From: Crocinitomicaceae bacterium | GTDB lineage: Bacteria > Bacteroidota > Bacteroidia > Flavobacteriales_G > Salibacteraceae | Assembly (NCBI GenBank): GCA_018623405.1 | Contig: JAAZVO010000016.1 | Coordinates: 1-19,352, forward strand | DNA: 19,352 nt | Direction of reading: 5' to 3' | Shown here: one piece after another, positions 1 through 6,532 of the stretch | Layout: the number at the start of each line of letters is the position of its first letter | How positions within the stretch are numbered: position 1 is the first letter of the stretch | Notes under the pieces: generated by a model | Seen by the model: only the letters and a program-made list of their open reading frames with translations | What the model was told of the DNA's origin: nothing | Database searches by the model: none | Position numbers and translations under genes: made by a program

Positions 1-1112
1 ACAACTTGTATCACGGTTATAATATCATCTCTATTTCCGAAAACAAAACTTCTATTGAATATTTAGATGAACAACTTGAAGGTCAAGTAGGTGTGTTGAG
101 TTCAGGCTATTTGAATCCTCAACAGGTAATTGACTTGTTAAATGCTTTACGAAAAAGCAAATTATACAGAGAAGATCAAAACAGTTACATCCTCTACCCT
201 TTTAAAAATTTACCGGGGTTTCTTCAAAAAAATACTCTTTCTGTGGGCAAGGTAGAGCAATCTAAATTGCTCAGTAAACTAGTTGCTGACAATAATGTAT
301 CGATTATTGAAAGAGACATTACCGGAAAATACCATTTTAACGGAGGGCTAAGAAATGCCTTTGAATTAGAAGCAGCACTTATTAATTTAGATTCTAAATT
401 ATACGGCGACTTGGAAACTGAAGAAAAAAGCCTGGTGCATTCCATTTACGAAGAGTTGTTTAACCACAAAGCATTTACAGGCAGATCCACCACCTTTTAT
501 GGATATGAAGGATTAGGTTCTATCTATTGGCATATGGTTTCCAAGTTATTGTTGGCAGTTGAAGAATGCAGCCACCAAGCAATTGACCAAGGAGCCACTG
601 AAGAACAGATCGAAAGTTTAAAAGGACATTTTCACGAAATTTTTGAGGGCATTGGAGTACACAAATCACCTGAAATTTACGGAGCCTTTAGCACCGATCC
701 ATACTCACACACACCTTATTGGAAAGGAGCCCAACAACCGGGCATGACAGGTCAAGTAAAAGAAGATGTTATGAGCAGGTTTGGGGAGTTGGGAATTACA
801 CTTGAAGGTGAGTTATTAAAGTTCAACCCAAAGCTGTTGAATTGGGAGGCCGAGCTCTTAAATGTAGCAAGTGAGTTTAATTATTTTGATGTGAAAGGTC
901 AACCTCAAACATTAAACCTCGAACCTCAAACTTTATTGTTTACCTATTGCCAAGTACCCGTGATTTATAAGCGTGGAGGCGGACCAAAAATTGAAATTCA
1001 TTCAGTTGAAGGAAGTTTTGAGACCGTTGAAGGCTTAACCTGCAATGCAGCACAAACCCAAGCTATCTTAAATAGAACTGGAGAGGTAGTGAAGTTGGTG
1101 GTTTTCATTTAA
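1..1112 (+). CDS. C-terminal 369 residues of a large uncharacterised protein, 5' end outside the window
   Basis: The reading frame is open to the left edge (first full codon at 3), so this is the end of a longer gene. The TTG at 6 is an internal Leu codon, not a convincing start. The stop is TAA at 1110-1112. The fragment is soluble-looking, with no membrane segments. Near its end it has a stretch containing PEIYGAFSTDPYSHTP, then QPGMTGQVKED, then FTYCQVPVIY. From memory this resembles the C-terminus of large Bacteroidetes proteins often annotated as cellobiose-phosphorylase-like or (alpha/alpha)6-barrel carbohydrate enzymes. I could not assign it with confidence, and catalytic residues would lie upstream of the window. 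A 10-bp direct repeat (901-910 and 922-931) falls in frame. The gene lies 48 bp upstream of the four-helix-bundle gene, with no evident functional link to the rest of the window. Confidence 0.75.
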   Translation, partial: NLYHGYNIISISENKTSIEYLDEQLEGQVGVLSSGYLNPQQVIDLLNALRKSKLYREDQNSYILYPFKNLPGFLQKNTLSVGKVEQSKLLSKLVADNNVSIIERDITGKYHFNGGLRNAFELEAALINLDSKLYGDLETEEKSLVHSIYEELFNHKAFTGRSTTFYGYEGLGSIYWHMVSKLLLAVEECSHQAIDQGATEEQIESLKGHFHEIFEGIGVHKSPEIYGAFSTDPYSHTPYWKGAQQPGMTGQVKEDVMSRFGELGITLEGELLKFNPKLLNWEAELLNVASEFNYFDVKGQPQTLNLEPQTLLFTYCQVPVIYKRGGGPKIEIHSVEGSFETVEGLTCNAAQTQAILNRTGEVVKLVVFI

Positions 1113-1134
1113 TTGAGAAATGAAAATGTAAAGT

Positions 1135-1561
1135 TGACAATTCATCAATAATTTTGAAACGTGCTTGGAAATCCTATTCATGATAAAAGCTATCAATTTG
1201 CAATTGATATTGTTCTGCTTTACAGGAGTTTAGTAAAGAATCAAAAGGAATTTGTTTTATCAAAACAGCTTTTGAGAAGTGGAACCGCAATAGGTGCCTT
1301 GGTTAAGGAAGCTGAACATGCTCAATCAAAGTCTGATTTTTTGAATAAAATGAACATTGCCTTAAAAGAAGCTAACGAAACTGAATATTGGCTCAATCTT
1401 TTAGTTGACACAAAAACAATTCAAAGATCAGAACTTTGTAACCTACAAAATGATTGTGCAGAGATTTTGAAAATCTTAATTGCATTCGTGAAATCCACAA
1501 AAAAGAGCCTTGGCAGGCAATAACAAAAATGCAATTGTCTCTTGTTAATTATCAATTGTCA
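1135..1561. repeat. imperfect inverted repeats flanking the four-helix-bundle gene
   Basis: TGACAATT at 1135-1142 is mirrored by AATTGTCA at 1554-1561. Reading inward on each side, both copies continue to an ATAATT block, with four extra bases in the left copy. The repeats bracket the small gene almost exactly. The right copy supplies the TGA stop of uvrC (complement of 1559-1561), and the left copy starts 22 bp after the stop of the preceding gene. This could mark an inserted cassette. The matches are short and AT-rich, so chance is also possible. Confidence 0.35.
1161..1523 (+). CDS. four-helix-bundle protein (S23 / 23S rRNA intervening-sequence family)
   Basis: 120 residues, usual for this family, which was first seen encoded inside intervening sequences of 23S rRNA genes and is now known as free-standing genes of unknown function. 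The sequence is almost wholly helical. Family hallmarks visible are FAIDIVLLYRSL near residues 14-25, LSKQLLRSGTAIGALVKEAEHA at about 33-54 (the S/G-T-A-I-G turn and the following E-A-E are typical), KMNIALKEANETEYWLNLL around 63-81, and a last helix near 95-112. The start is GTG at 1161. An in-frame TGA at 1155-1157 rules out a longer form, and no ATG lies near the N-terminus. The gene is convergent with uvrC, 35 bp away, and sits between short inverted repeats, which fits the mobile history of the family. No ribosomal RNA is present here. Function unknown. Confidence 0.85.
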   Translation: MLGNPIHDKSYQFAIDIVLLYRSLVKNQKEFVLSKQLLRSGTAIGALVKEAEHAQSKSDFLNKMNIALKEANETEYWLNLLVDTKTIQRSELCNLQNDCAEILKILIAFVKSTKKSLGRQ

Positions 1562-3367
1562 TTTTTTATTGAAATACCCAAACACCAATTGTGCTTGATG
1601 AGAATTAATCACCTCGCTTAACTCATCAATGGTTGCTGCTTTAATGCGCTTTACAGATTTAAAATGCCTTAGCAGTTTGGTGGCTGTTATCTCTCCAATT
1701 CCTTCAATGTTCAATAGTTCTGAACTGATAGCACTCTTGCTCCGTTTTTGTCTATGAAAAGTAATCCCAAATCTATGTGCCTCATTCCTCAAATGCTGAA
1801 TCAACTTTAATGATTCAGATTTTTTTTCGATGTACAAGGGAATAGAATCTCCTGGGAAAAAGATTTCTTCTAATCGTTTGGCTATTCCTACAATAGTAAT
1901 CTTGCCAAACAAATCCAGTTTAACCAAGCTTTTTACAGCAGAGCTCAATTGGCCTTTTCCGCCATCAATAATAATCAATTGTGGAAGCGGCTCCTCTTCT
2001 TCCAATAACCTTTTGTAGCGGCGGTAAACCACTTCTTCCATACTAGCAAAATCATTTGGGCCTTCAACAGTTTTGATGTTGAATTTTCGGTAATCGTTTT
2101 TGCTAGGTTTTGCATCTTTAAAAACTACACAGGCTGCAACGGGATTGGTTCCCTGAATATTGGAGTTATCAAAACACTCAATATGCTCAGGCATTACATC
2201 CATATGCAAGTCTTCTTGTAGCTGCGTTAATACCCTGTTTTTTCTTCGGTCCGGATCTACCTTTTCTTGCTCCTTGTGCCTATCTAACATAAAATACTTG
2301 GCGTTTTTTATGCTCAAGTCCATCAATTTTTTCTTATCCCCTCTTTGCGGATGATGAAAAGATACCTCCGGAATTTCAAGCTCTAATGGCAACGATGTAA
2401 AAATTTCTTTCGAGTTACTATTGTAGGTAGATCGCATCTCTCCTATGGCAGTTTCTAATAGCTCTTCATCAGTTTCGTCTAGCTTCTTTTTCATCTCCAT
2501 GGTGTGCGATTGAATGATGGCACCATTAATTACCTTCATGTAGTTCACGTAGCCAAACCTATCATCAGTAATCACAGAGAAAACATCCACATTATTTATG
2601 GATGAATTTACAACCGTACTTTTCGCCTGATATTTCTCAAGGGCTTCAATTCTTTGTTTAGTTTCTTCGGCCAATTCAAATCTCAACTCAGCAACCTGAG
2701 TTGCCAAAACATCCTTCATCTTTCTAATAACTACGTCAATATCACCTTTTATGATTTTTCTAACTGCGTCAATAGCTTCGTTATAATCCTCTTCAGTTTG
2801 TTTCCCTACACATGGTGCTTTGCAATTGCCAATATGGTACTCTAAACACACCCTAAACTTTTGTGCTTCAATATTTTCTTCCGATAAATTGTATTTGCAA
2901 TTTCTGAACTTATACAAATGTCTAATTAAGTTCAAAACCGTTTTCATGGTTTTTACCGAGGCATAAGGACCATAGTATTCGCTACCATCCTTAATCAGTT
3001 GCCTTGTAGGAAATACCCTTGGGAAACGCTCATTTTTAATAACAATCCAAGGGTAGGTTTTATCATCACGCAGTTGAATGTTGTAGCGAGGCTGATACTT
3101 TTTTATCAATGAGTTTTCTAGCAAAAGCGCATCAAACTCAGTTTCAACAACAATAAATTTTATGTCTCTAATTTTTGAGACTAATAACCTTGTTTTTCCG
3201 TTTTCATACCTGTCTTTATTGAAATAGGAGGAAACTCTGTTTTTTAAGTTTTTCGCTTTTCCAACATAAATAATTTTTCCGGTTTCGTCTAAATGCTGAT
3301 AAACCCCGGGTTTTCTGGGTAGTTTTTTTAGAACATTCTTTACTTTTTGCGGTGCTTCAGAAATCAT
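1559..3367 (-). CDS. uvrC: UvrABC system protein C (excinuclease subunit C)
   Basis: UvrC makes both incisions around a bulky or UV lesion after UvrB has been loaded by UvrA in nucleotide excision repair. The 602 residues match the normal length. Domain order is canonical. The GIY-YIG nuclease domain has PGVY at 20-23, YVGK at 34-37 and the catalytic Glu in LLEN (E83). A Cys cluster follows at about 174-186 (C-L-E-Y-H-I-G-N-C-K-A-P-C), then a UVR/UvrB-binding segment around 200-245. The RNase H-like 5' nuclease domain has D400 in CFDNSNIQG and D468 in IIDGGKGQL. Tandem helix-hairpin-helix motifs near 550-590 include NIEGIGEITATKLL. The start is ATG at 3365-3367, with no competing upstream start. 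It is divergent from the MerR regulator across 68 bp, so light-dependent co-control with the photolyase locus is conceivable but not shown. The gene is intact. Confidence 0.97.
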   Translation of the reverse strand: MISEAPQKVKNVLKKLPRKPGVYQHLDETGKIIYVGKAKNLKNRVSSYFNKDRYENGKTRLLVSKIRDIKFIVVETEFDALLLENSLIKKYQPRYNIQLRDDKTYPWIVIKNERFPRVFPTRQLIKDGSEYYGPYASVKTMKTVLNLIRHLYKFRNCKYNLSEENIEAQKFRVCLEYHIGNCKAPCVGKQTEEDYNEAIDAVRKIIKGDIDVVIRKMKDVLATQVAELRFELAEETKQRIEALEKYQAKSTVVNSSINNVDVFSVITDDRFGYVNYMKVINGAIIQSHTMEMKKKLDETDEELLETAIGEMRSTYNSNSKEIFTSLPLELEIPEVSFHHPQRGDKKKLMDLSIKNAKYFMLDRHKEQEKVDPDRRKNRVLTQLQEDLHMDVMPEHIECFDNSNIQGTNPVAACVVFKDAKPSKNDYRKFNIKTVEGPNDFASMEEVVYRRYKRLLEEEEPLPQLIIIDGGKGQLSSAVKSLVKLDLFGKITIVGIAKRLEEIFFPGDSIPLYIEKKSESLKLIQHLRNEAHRFGITFHRQKRSKSAISSELLNIEGIGEITATKLLRHFKSVKRIKAATIDELSEVINSHQAQLVFGYFNKK

Positions 3368-3435
3368 TTAAAATTTAATTGAACAATTTATTAAACTAAT
3401 GTGTTCACCTAAGTTCTGGTAAACAATCCAAATAA
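3368..3435. promoter_or_regulatory. uvrC / merR divergent intergenic region with an inverted repeat
   Basis: These 68 bp must hold both divergent promoters. An inverted repeat, TGTTCACC (3402-3409) and GGTAAACA (3418-3425), has 7 of 8 positions complementary around an 8-base spacer. It lies 10 bp before the merR start. The TGTT...AACA outer ends are shared with the palindrome in front of the sigma factor gene, so this is a candidate autoregulatory operator for the MerR protein. I see no clear TTTG / TAnnTTTG promoter on either strand. Confidence 0.35.
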
Positions 3436-4323
3436 ATGGGAAAATATAGTATTAAAGATCTTGAAAATTTATCTGGTATTAAAGCCCATACAATTCGAAT
3501 TTGGGAGCAACGTTATAATTTAATTGAGCCCCAACGTACCGAAACCAACATTAGAATATACGACGATAGTCAATTAAAGAAATTGCTTAATGTCTCTATT
3601 TTAGTAAATAGAGGACATAAAATCTCCAAAATTTCTAAACTCCCGAAAGAGGAGCTTAAAGAAAAAATCACCGAAATCTATCAAAAGGCTAACGAGGAGC
3701 TATTAAACGAAACCCTAGAAGTTCAAATTAACGCGCTTATAGTTTCAATGATAGATTTAGATGAAGAAAAGTTTGACAAGGTATTTTCAACCAACTTATT
3801 AAGGTTAGGTTTTGAAAAGACTATCGTTACAGTGATTTACCCATTTTTAGAAAAAGTTGGGCTAATGTGGGGAATAGATCAAATAAACCCCGCTCAAGAG
3901 CATTTTATTTCAAATTTAATTCGCCAAAAAGTAATTACCGCAATTGATGGATTGCCTGTTCCTCAAAAATCATCTCAAAAGTTTTTGCTTTACCTTCCTG
4001 AAAACGAATTGCACGAAATGGGCATTTTGCTTTCTCATTATTTGCTAAAGGCCAATGGCAAACACATTTTCTATTTGGGGCAAAATGTTCCCTTTAAAGA
4101 TCTTATTGAGGTTGATAAAATCTGCGAACCTGAGTATTTATTAACCTTTATGGTAACCTCAAAAACACAGGAAGAAATCCAAGAATACATTAACAAAGTT
4201 GGTGAGCAATTCAAGTCGAAAAAGATTTTGGTTTCCGGTTCAAGCTACACATTAGGTAATATTAAATGGCCAAAGAATGTATCTTGGCTAAGCAGCGTTG
4301 AGCAACTATCATCCTACTATTAA
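3436..4323 (+). CDS. MerR-family regulator with B12-binding-type sensor domain (CarH/LitR-like)
   Basis: 295 residues. Residues 1-70 form a MerR-type winged helix (YSIKDLENLSGIKAHTIRIW, then EQRY). About 90-170 form a four-helix cap, and about 182-295 a Rossmann-like cobalamin-binding fold. Light-sensing CarH/LitR repressors bind adenosylcobalamin as tetramers and leave DNA when light breaks the Co-C bond. The diagnostic residues are present: W145-x9-E155-H156 (the cap Wx9EH motif) and E191-L-H193-E-M-G196, where H193 would be the lower axial ligand. The W-to-EH spacing equals that of Thermus CarH, as I recall it. The later Gly-rich stretch is GSS at 268-270, less typical than GG. The gene lies immediately upstream of the sigma/carotenoid/photolyase run, in the same direction, separated by 226 bp. 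It most likely represses that operon in the dark and may regulate itself. B12 binding is inferred, not proven. Confidence 0.88.
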   Translation: MGKYSIKDLENLSGIKAHTIRIWEQRYNLIEPQRTETNIRIYDDSQLKKLLNVSILVNRGHKISKISKLPKEELKEKITEIYQKANEELLNETLEVQINALIVSMIDLDEEKFDKVFSTNLLRLGFEKTIVTVIYPFLEKVGLMWGIDQINPAQEHFISNLIRQKVITAIDGLPVPQKSSQKFLLYLPENELHEMGILLSHYLLKANGKHIFYLGQNVPFKDLIEVDKICEPEYLLTFMVTSKTQEEIQEYINKVGEQFKSKKILVSGSSYTLGNIKWPKNVSWLSSVEQLSSYY

Positions 4324-4349
4324 TCTGTTTATTTCCAGCTATTTACAAA

Positions 4350-4367
4350 ATCTATATCCTTATAGAT
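4350..4367. repeat. 7-bp perfect hairpin after the MerR gene
   Basis: ATCTATA (4350-4356) and TATAGAT (4361-4367) are perfectly complementary around a TCCT loop, 27 bp after the MerR stop codon. The stem has only one G-C pair and no T-run follows, so a strong intrinsic terminator is unlikely. It could be a weak terminator, a protein-binding palindrome, or chance. Confidence 0.3.
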
Positions 4368-4386
4368 AAAATCTAAAACGAACTAC

Positions 4387-4398
4387 AAACAATTGTTT
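4387..4398. promoter_or_regulatory. 12-bp palindrome, candidate operator half of a pair
   Basis: AAACAATTGTTT is a perfect palindrome. Its centre is 36 bp from the centre of the 16-bp palindrome at 4421-4436. Both are built from TTGT/ACAA words. It lies just upstream of the TAAATTTG word at 4409. The protein that might bind it is not known. Confidence 0.35.
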
Positions 4399-4420
4399 AT
4401 CAGGCAGTTAAATTTGTTTT

Positions 4421-4436
4421 TGTTGTATATACAACA
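4421..4436. promoter_or_regulatory. 16-bp perfect palindrome, candidate operator
   Basis: TGTTGTATATACAACA is perfectly self-complementary. It begins 5 bp after the TAAATTTG word (4409-4416), where transcription would begin if that word is a -7 element, and it lies upstream of the alternative promoter word at 4477. Either position suits a repressor or MerR-type regulator. In sequence of this length and composition about half a perfect 16-bp palindrome is expected by chance, so its location is the main argument. Confidence 0.45.
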
Positions 4437-4438
4437 CT

Positions 4439-4474
4439 TTTTGTTTAACCTTTATGTTAATTAATTAAACAAAA
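4439..4474. repeat. 10-bp perfect inverted repeat in the operon leader
   Basis: TTTTGTTTAA at 4439-4448 pairs perfectly with TTAAACAAAA at 4465-4474 across 16 bases. The spacer and right arm include TTAATTAATTAA. It lies between the 16-bp palindrome and the TAGTTTTG promoter word. It could be an operator or a leader hairpin. Low complexity makes chance likely enough to keep confidence low. Confidence 0.3.
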
Positions 4475-4549
4475 TTTAGTTTTGTATTTAATTAACACCT
4501 ATGTTTGTTTAGACTTTTTGAAGGAACATTAAACAAAATATTATCAATT

Positions 4550-5053
4550 ATGGCTGAAAAAGACTTTAACAAAGAATTACTCTCCCTAACTACCAACCTC
4601 GAGTTTTTCGCCTTATCGCTTACCAGAAATGATGAAGACGCAAAAGATCTTCTCCAAGAAACAATGGTTAAAGCCATTACCTACAAAGAGAAATTCGTTG
4701 AAAAAACAAATCTAAAGGCATGGTGCTACACCATCATGAAAAACACTTTCATCAACAACTACAGAAGAGCGATGAAAGCTAACACCATCATAGATCAAAC
4801 TGACGATCTTTACTTTTTAAATGCCAAAAACACGGCTGACGATGCTAAACCCGATACCATGTATAACTACAAAGAAATCAGGAGAAAAGTTGAAGGTTTA
4901 GAAGATGAATACCGTATTCCGTTTGAAATGCACAACAAAGGCTACAAATACAAAGAAATTGCTGATTATTTAGACCTGCCAATTGGTACTGTAAAAAGCC
5001 GTATCTTTTTAGCTCGAAGAAAACTGATGGATCAACTACAAGATTTTAAATAA
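4550..5053 (+). CDS. ECF-type RNA polymerase sigma factor, first gene of the operon
   Basis: 167 residues, standard ECF size. Sigma region 2 covers about 15-75 (DEDAKDLLQETMVKA at 28-42, then the WCYTIMKNTFINNYRR stretch), and region 4 covers about 110-160 (HNKGYKYKEIADYLDLPIGT followed by VKSRIFLARRKL, the usual helix-turn-helix). A longer reading from TTG at 4507 in the same region is not preferred. ATG at 4550 starts the sequence where family members start. Only 2 bp separate it from crtI, so it is co-transcribed with the carotenoid genes it probably activates, giving a positive loop. No anti-sigma factor gene is adjacent, unlike the light-responsive carQRS locus of Myxococcus. Here the MerR regulator may provide the control. 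Function as a carotenoid/photolyase activator is inferred from position. Confidence 0.9.
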   Translation: MAEKDFNKELLSLTTNLEFFALSLTRNDEDAKDLLQETMVKAITYKEKFVEKTNLKAWCYTIMKNTFINNYRRAMKANTIIDQTDDLYFLNAKNTADDAKPDTMYNYKEIRRKVEGLEDEYRIPFEMHNKGYKYKEIADYLDLPIGTVKSRIFLARRKLMDQLQDFK

Positions 5054-5055
5054 CT

Positions 5056-6531
5056 ATGGCCAAAATAGCGGTTATTGGGTCGGGGTTTGCCGGGTTATCG
5101 GCAGCTAGCCGCCTAGCGCAACAGGGATATGATGTAACTATAATAGAAAAAAATAAATTGCCTGGTGGTAGAGCCAGGCAGTTTAGTGAAAAGGGGTTTG
5201 TGTTTGACATGGGCCCCTCTTGGTATTGGATGCCTGATGTATTTGAAAAATACTTTGGATTATTCGGAAAAAAAGTTTCTGATTACTACACTTTAGATAG
5301 ACTAGACCCTTCATACAGAGTTTACTTTGGTAAAGATGATTACTGGGATGTTCCGGCAAATTTTGAAACACTAAAAAAACAATTTGATAATTTAGAGCCC
5401 GGAGCAGGCGCCGAATTGGAAAAATTCATGAAAGAGTCGGCCTACAAATACGAAGTAGGTATTAACGACCTTGTATATAAACCAAGCAGATCTTTAACTG
5501 AATTTATGGATGCAAGGCTGCTTAATGGTTTATTGAAAATGGATGTTTTTTCTTCCATCACCTCATACGTAAAAAAGCACTTTAAACATCCTAAAATAAT
5601 TGAACTTTTAGAGTTTCCTGTATTGTTTTTAGGCGCAAAGCCAAGCAAAACACCTGCACTTTATAGCTTAATGAACTACGCCGATATTAAATTAGGTACT
5701 TGGTACCCACAAGGCGGTATGTTTAAAATCATTGAAGGAATGGTTTCATTGGCTAAAGAATTAGGGGTAAAATTTGAGCTAGGCAATGGTGTTCAAAAAA
5801 TAAAAACCAAAAATGGAAAAGCTACTCAGCTAATTCTTGAAAATGGAGAGTTTGATGCTGATATTATTGTTGGTGGTGCAGATTACCACCATGTAGAACA
5901 GCACCTTTTAGACCAAAAAGACAGAAACTACACCAAGCAATATTGGGATAATAGGGTAATGGCTCCCTCATCATTAATATTTTACCTGGGTATCGATAAA
6001 AAATTAGAGGGTTTAGAGCACCACAACTTATTTTTCGATCAGCCTTTTACCAAACATGCTGAAGAAATTTATGATGACCCACAATGGCCAACAAACCCTT
6101 TGTTTTATGTTTCTTGTCCATCAAAAACAGATAAAACTGTTGCTCCCGAAGGAAAAGAAAATATTTTTATTTTAGTTCCTGTAGCCCCTAACCTTAAAGA
6201 CACAGAGGATATTAGAGAAAAATATTTCGATATGGTTATGGACAGATTAGAGGAACATACCAAACAAAAAATAAAAGACGCTGTTATTTACAAAAGAAGC
6301 TACGCCCACAAAGATTTTATTAGCGATTACAATGCTTTTAAAGGAAATGCATACGGCTTAGCTAATACTTTAAAACAAACCGCCATACTAAAACCAAGTT
6401 TAAAAAGTAAAAAAGTGAAGAATTTGTATTTCACAGGACAATTAACTGTGCCAGGACCAGGAGTTCCGCCTTCTTTGATTTCGGGACAAGTTGTGGCCAA
6501 AGAAATCCAAAAAGACCTAAAACTGGCTTAG
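5056..6531 (+). CDS. crtI: phytoene desaturase (CrtI type)
   Basis: FAD-dependent enzyme that introduces double bonds into 15-cis-phytoene to give coloured carotenoids, normally lycopene. The 491 residues fit the CrtI family. The N-terminal dinucleotide-binding motif is G8-S-G10-F-A-G13 followed by an acidic strand end (VTIIEKN, 27-33) and the GGRA turn at 37-40. The C-terminal carotenoid-desaturase signature is at about 457-490 (LYFTGQLTVPGPGVPPSLI, then SGQ). It follows the sigma factor by 2 bp and precedes crtB by 1 bp. The crtI-crtB pair is the common Bacteroidetes arrangement. Step number (three versus four desaturations) cannot be read from the sequence. No lycopene cyclase or hydroxylase follows, so end product and ring formation depend on genes elsewhere. 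The reading frame is intact. Confidence 0.95.
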   Translation: MAKIAVIGSGFAGLSAASRLAQQGYDVTIIEKNKLPGGRARQFSEKGFVFDMGPSWYWMPDVFEKYFGLFGKKVSDYYTLDRLDPSYRVYFGKDDYWDVPANFETLKKQFDNLEPGAGAELEKFMKESAYKYEVGINDLVYKPSRSLTEFMDARLLNGLLKMDVFSSITSYVKKHFKHPKIIELLEFPVLFLGAKPSKTPALYSLMNYADIKLGTWYPQGGMFKIIEGMVSLAKELGVKFELGNGVQKIKTKNGKATQLILENGEFDADIIVGGADYHHVEQHLLDQKDRNYTKQYWDNRVMAPSSLIFYLGIDKKLEGLEHHNLFFDQPFTKHAEEIYDDPQWPTNPLFYVSCPSKTDKTVAPEGKENIFILVPVAPNLKDTEDIREKYFDMVMDRLEEHTKQKIKDAVIYKRSYAHKDFISDYNAFKGNAYGLANTLKQTAILKPSLKSKKVKNLYFTGQLTVPGPGVPPSLISGQVVAKEIQKDLKLA

Positions 6532-6532
6532 T

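Larger units (their letters stand above)
4324..4549. promoter_or_regulatory. control region of the light/carotenoid/photolyase operon
   Basis: This 226-bp AT-rich non-coding stretch between the MerR gene and the sigma factor gene contains, in order, a 7-bp hairpin (4350-4367), a 12-bp palindrome (4387-4398), a 16-bp palindrome (4421-4436) and a 10-bp inverted repeat (4439-4448 with 4465-4474). Two words match the Bacteroidetes -7 element TAnnTTTG: TAAATTTG at 4409-4416 and TAGTTTTG at 4477-4484. Neither has a perfect TTTG -33 element at 17-23 bp. The second has TATG at 4453-4456, 20 bp upstream. It is the only plausible promoter space for the following nine genes. Confidence 0.6.

Noticed and set aside
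1161..1523. 23S rRNA intervening sequence in place
   Set aside because: The protein family is right, but no rRNA sequence surrounds it. The flanks are protein-coding genes.
4350..4367. Intrinsic terminator of the MerR gene
   Set aside because: The stem is almost all A-T and no T-run follows. It is recorded only as a repeat.
4505..4549. Upstream TTG start extending the sigma factor by about 15 residues
   Set aside because: The extra residues (FRLFEGTLNKILSI) do not resemble ECF N-termini, and ATG at 4550 is a better start. The stretch is more likely leader.
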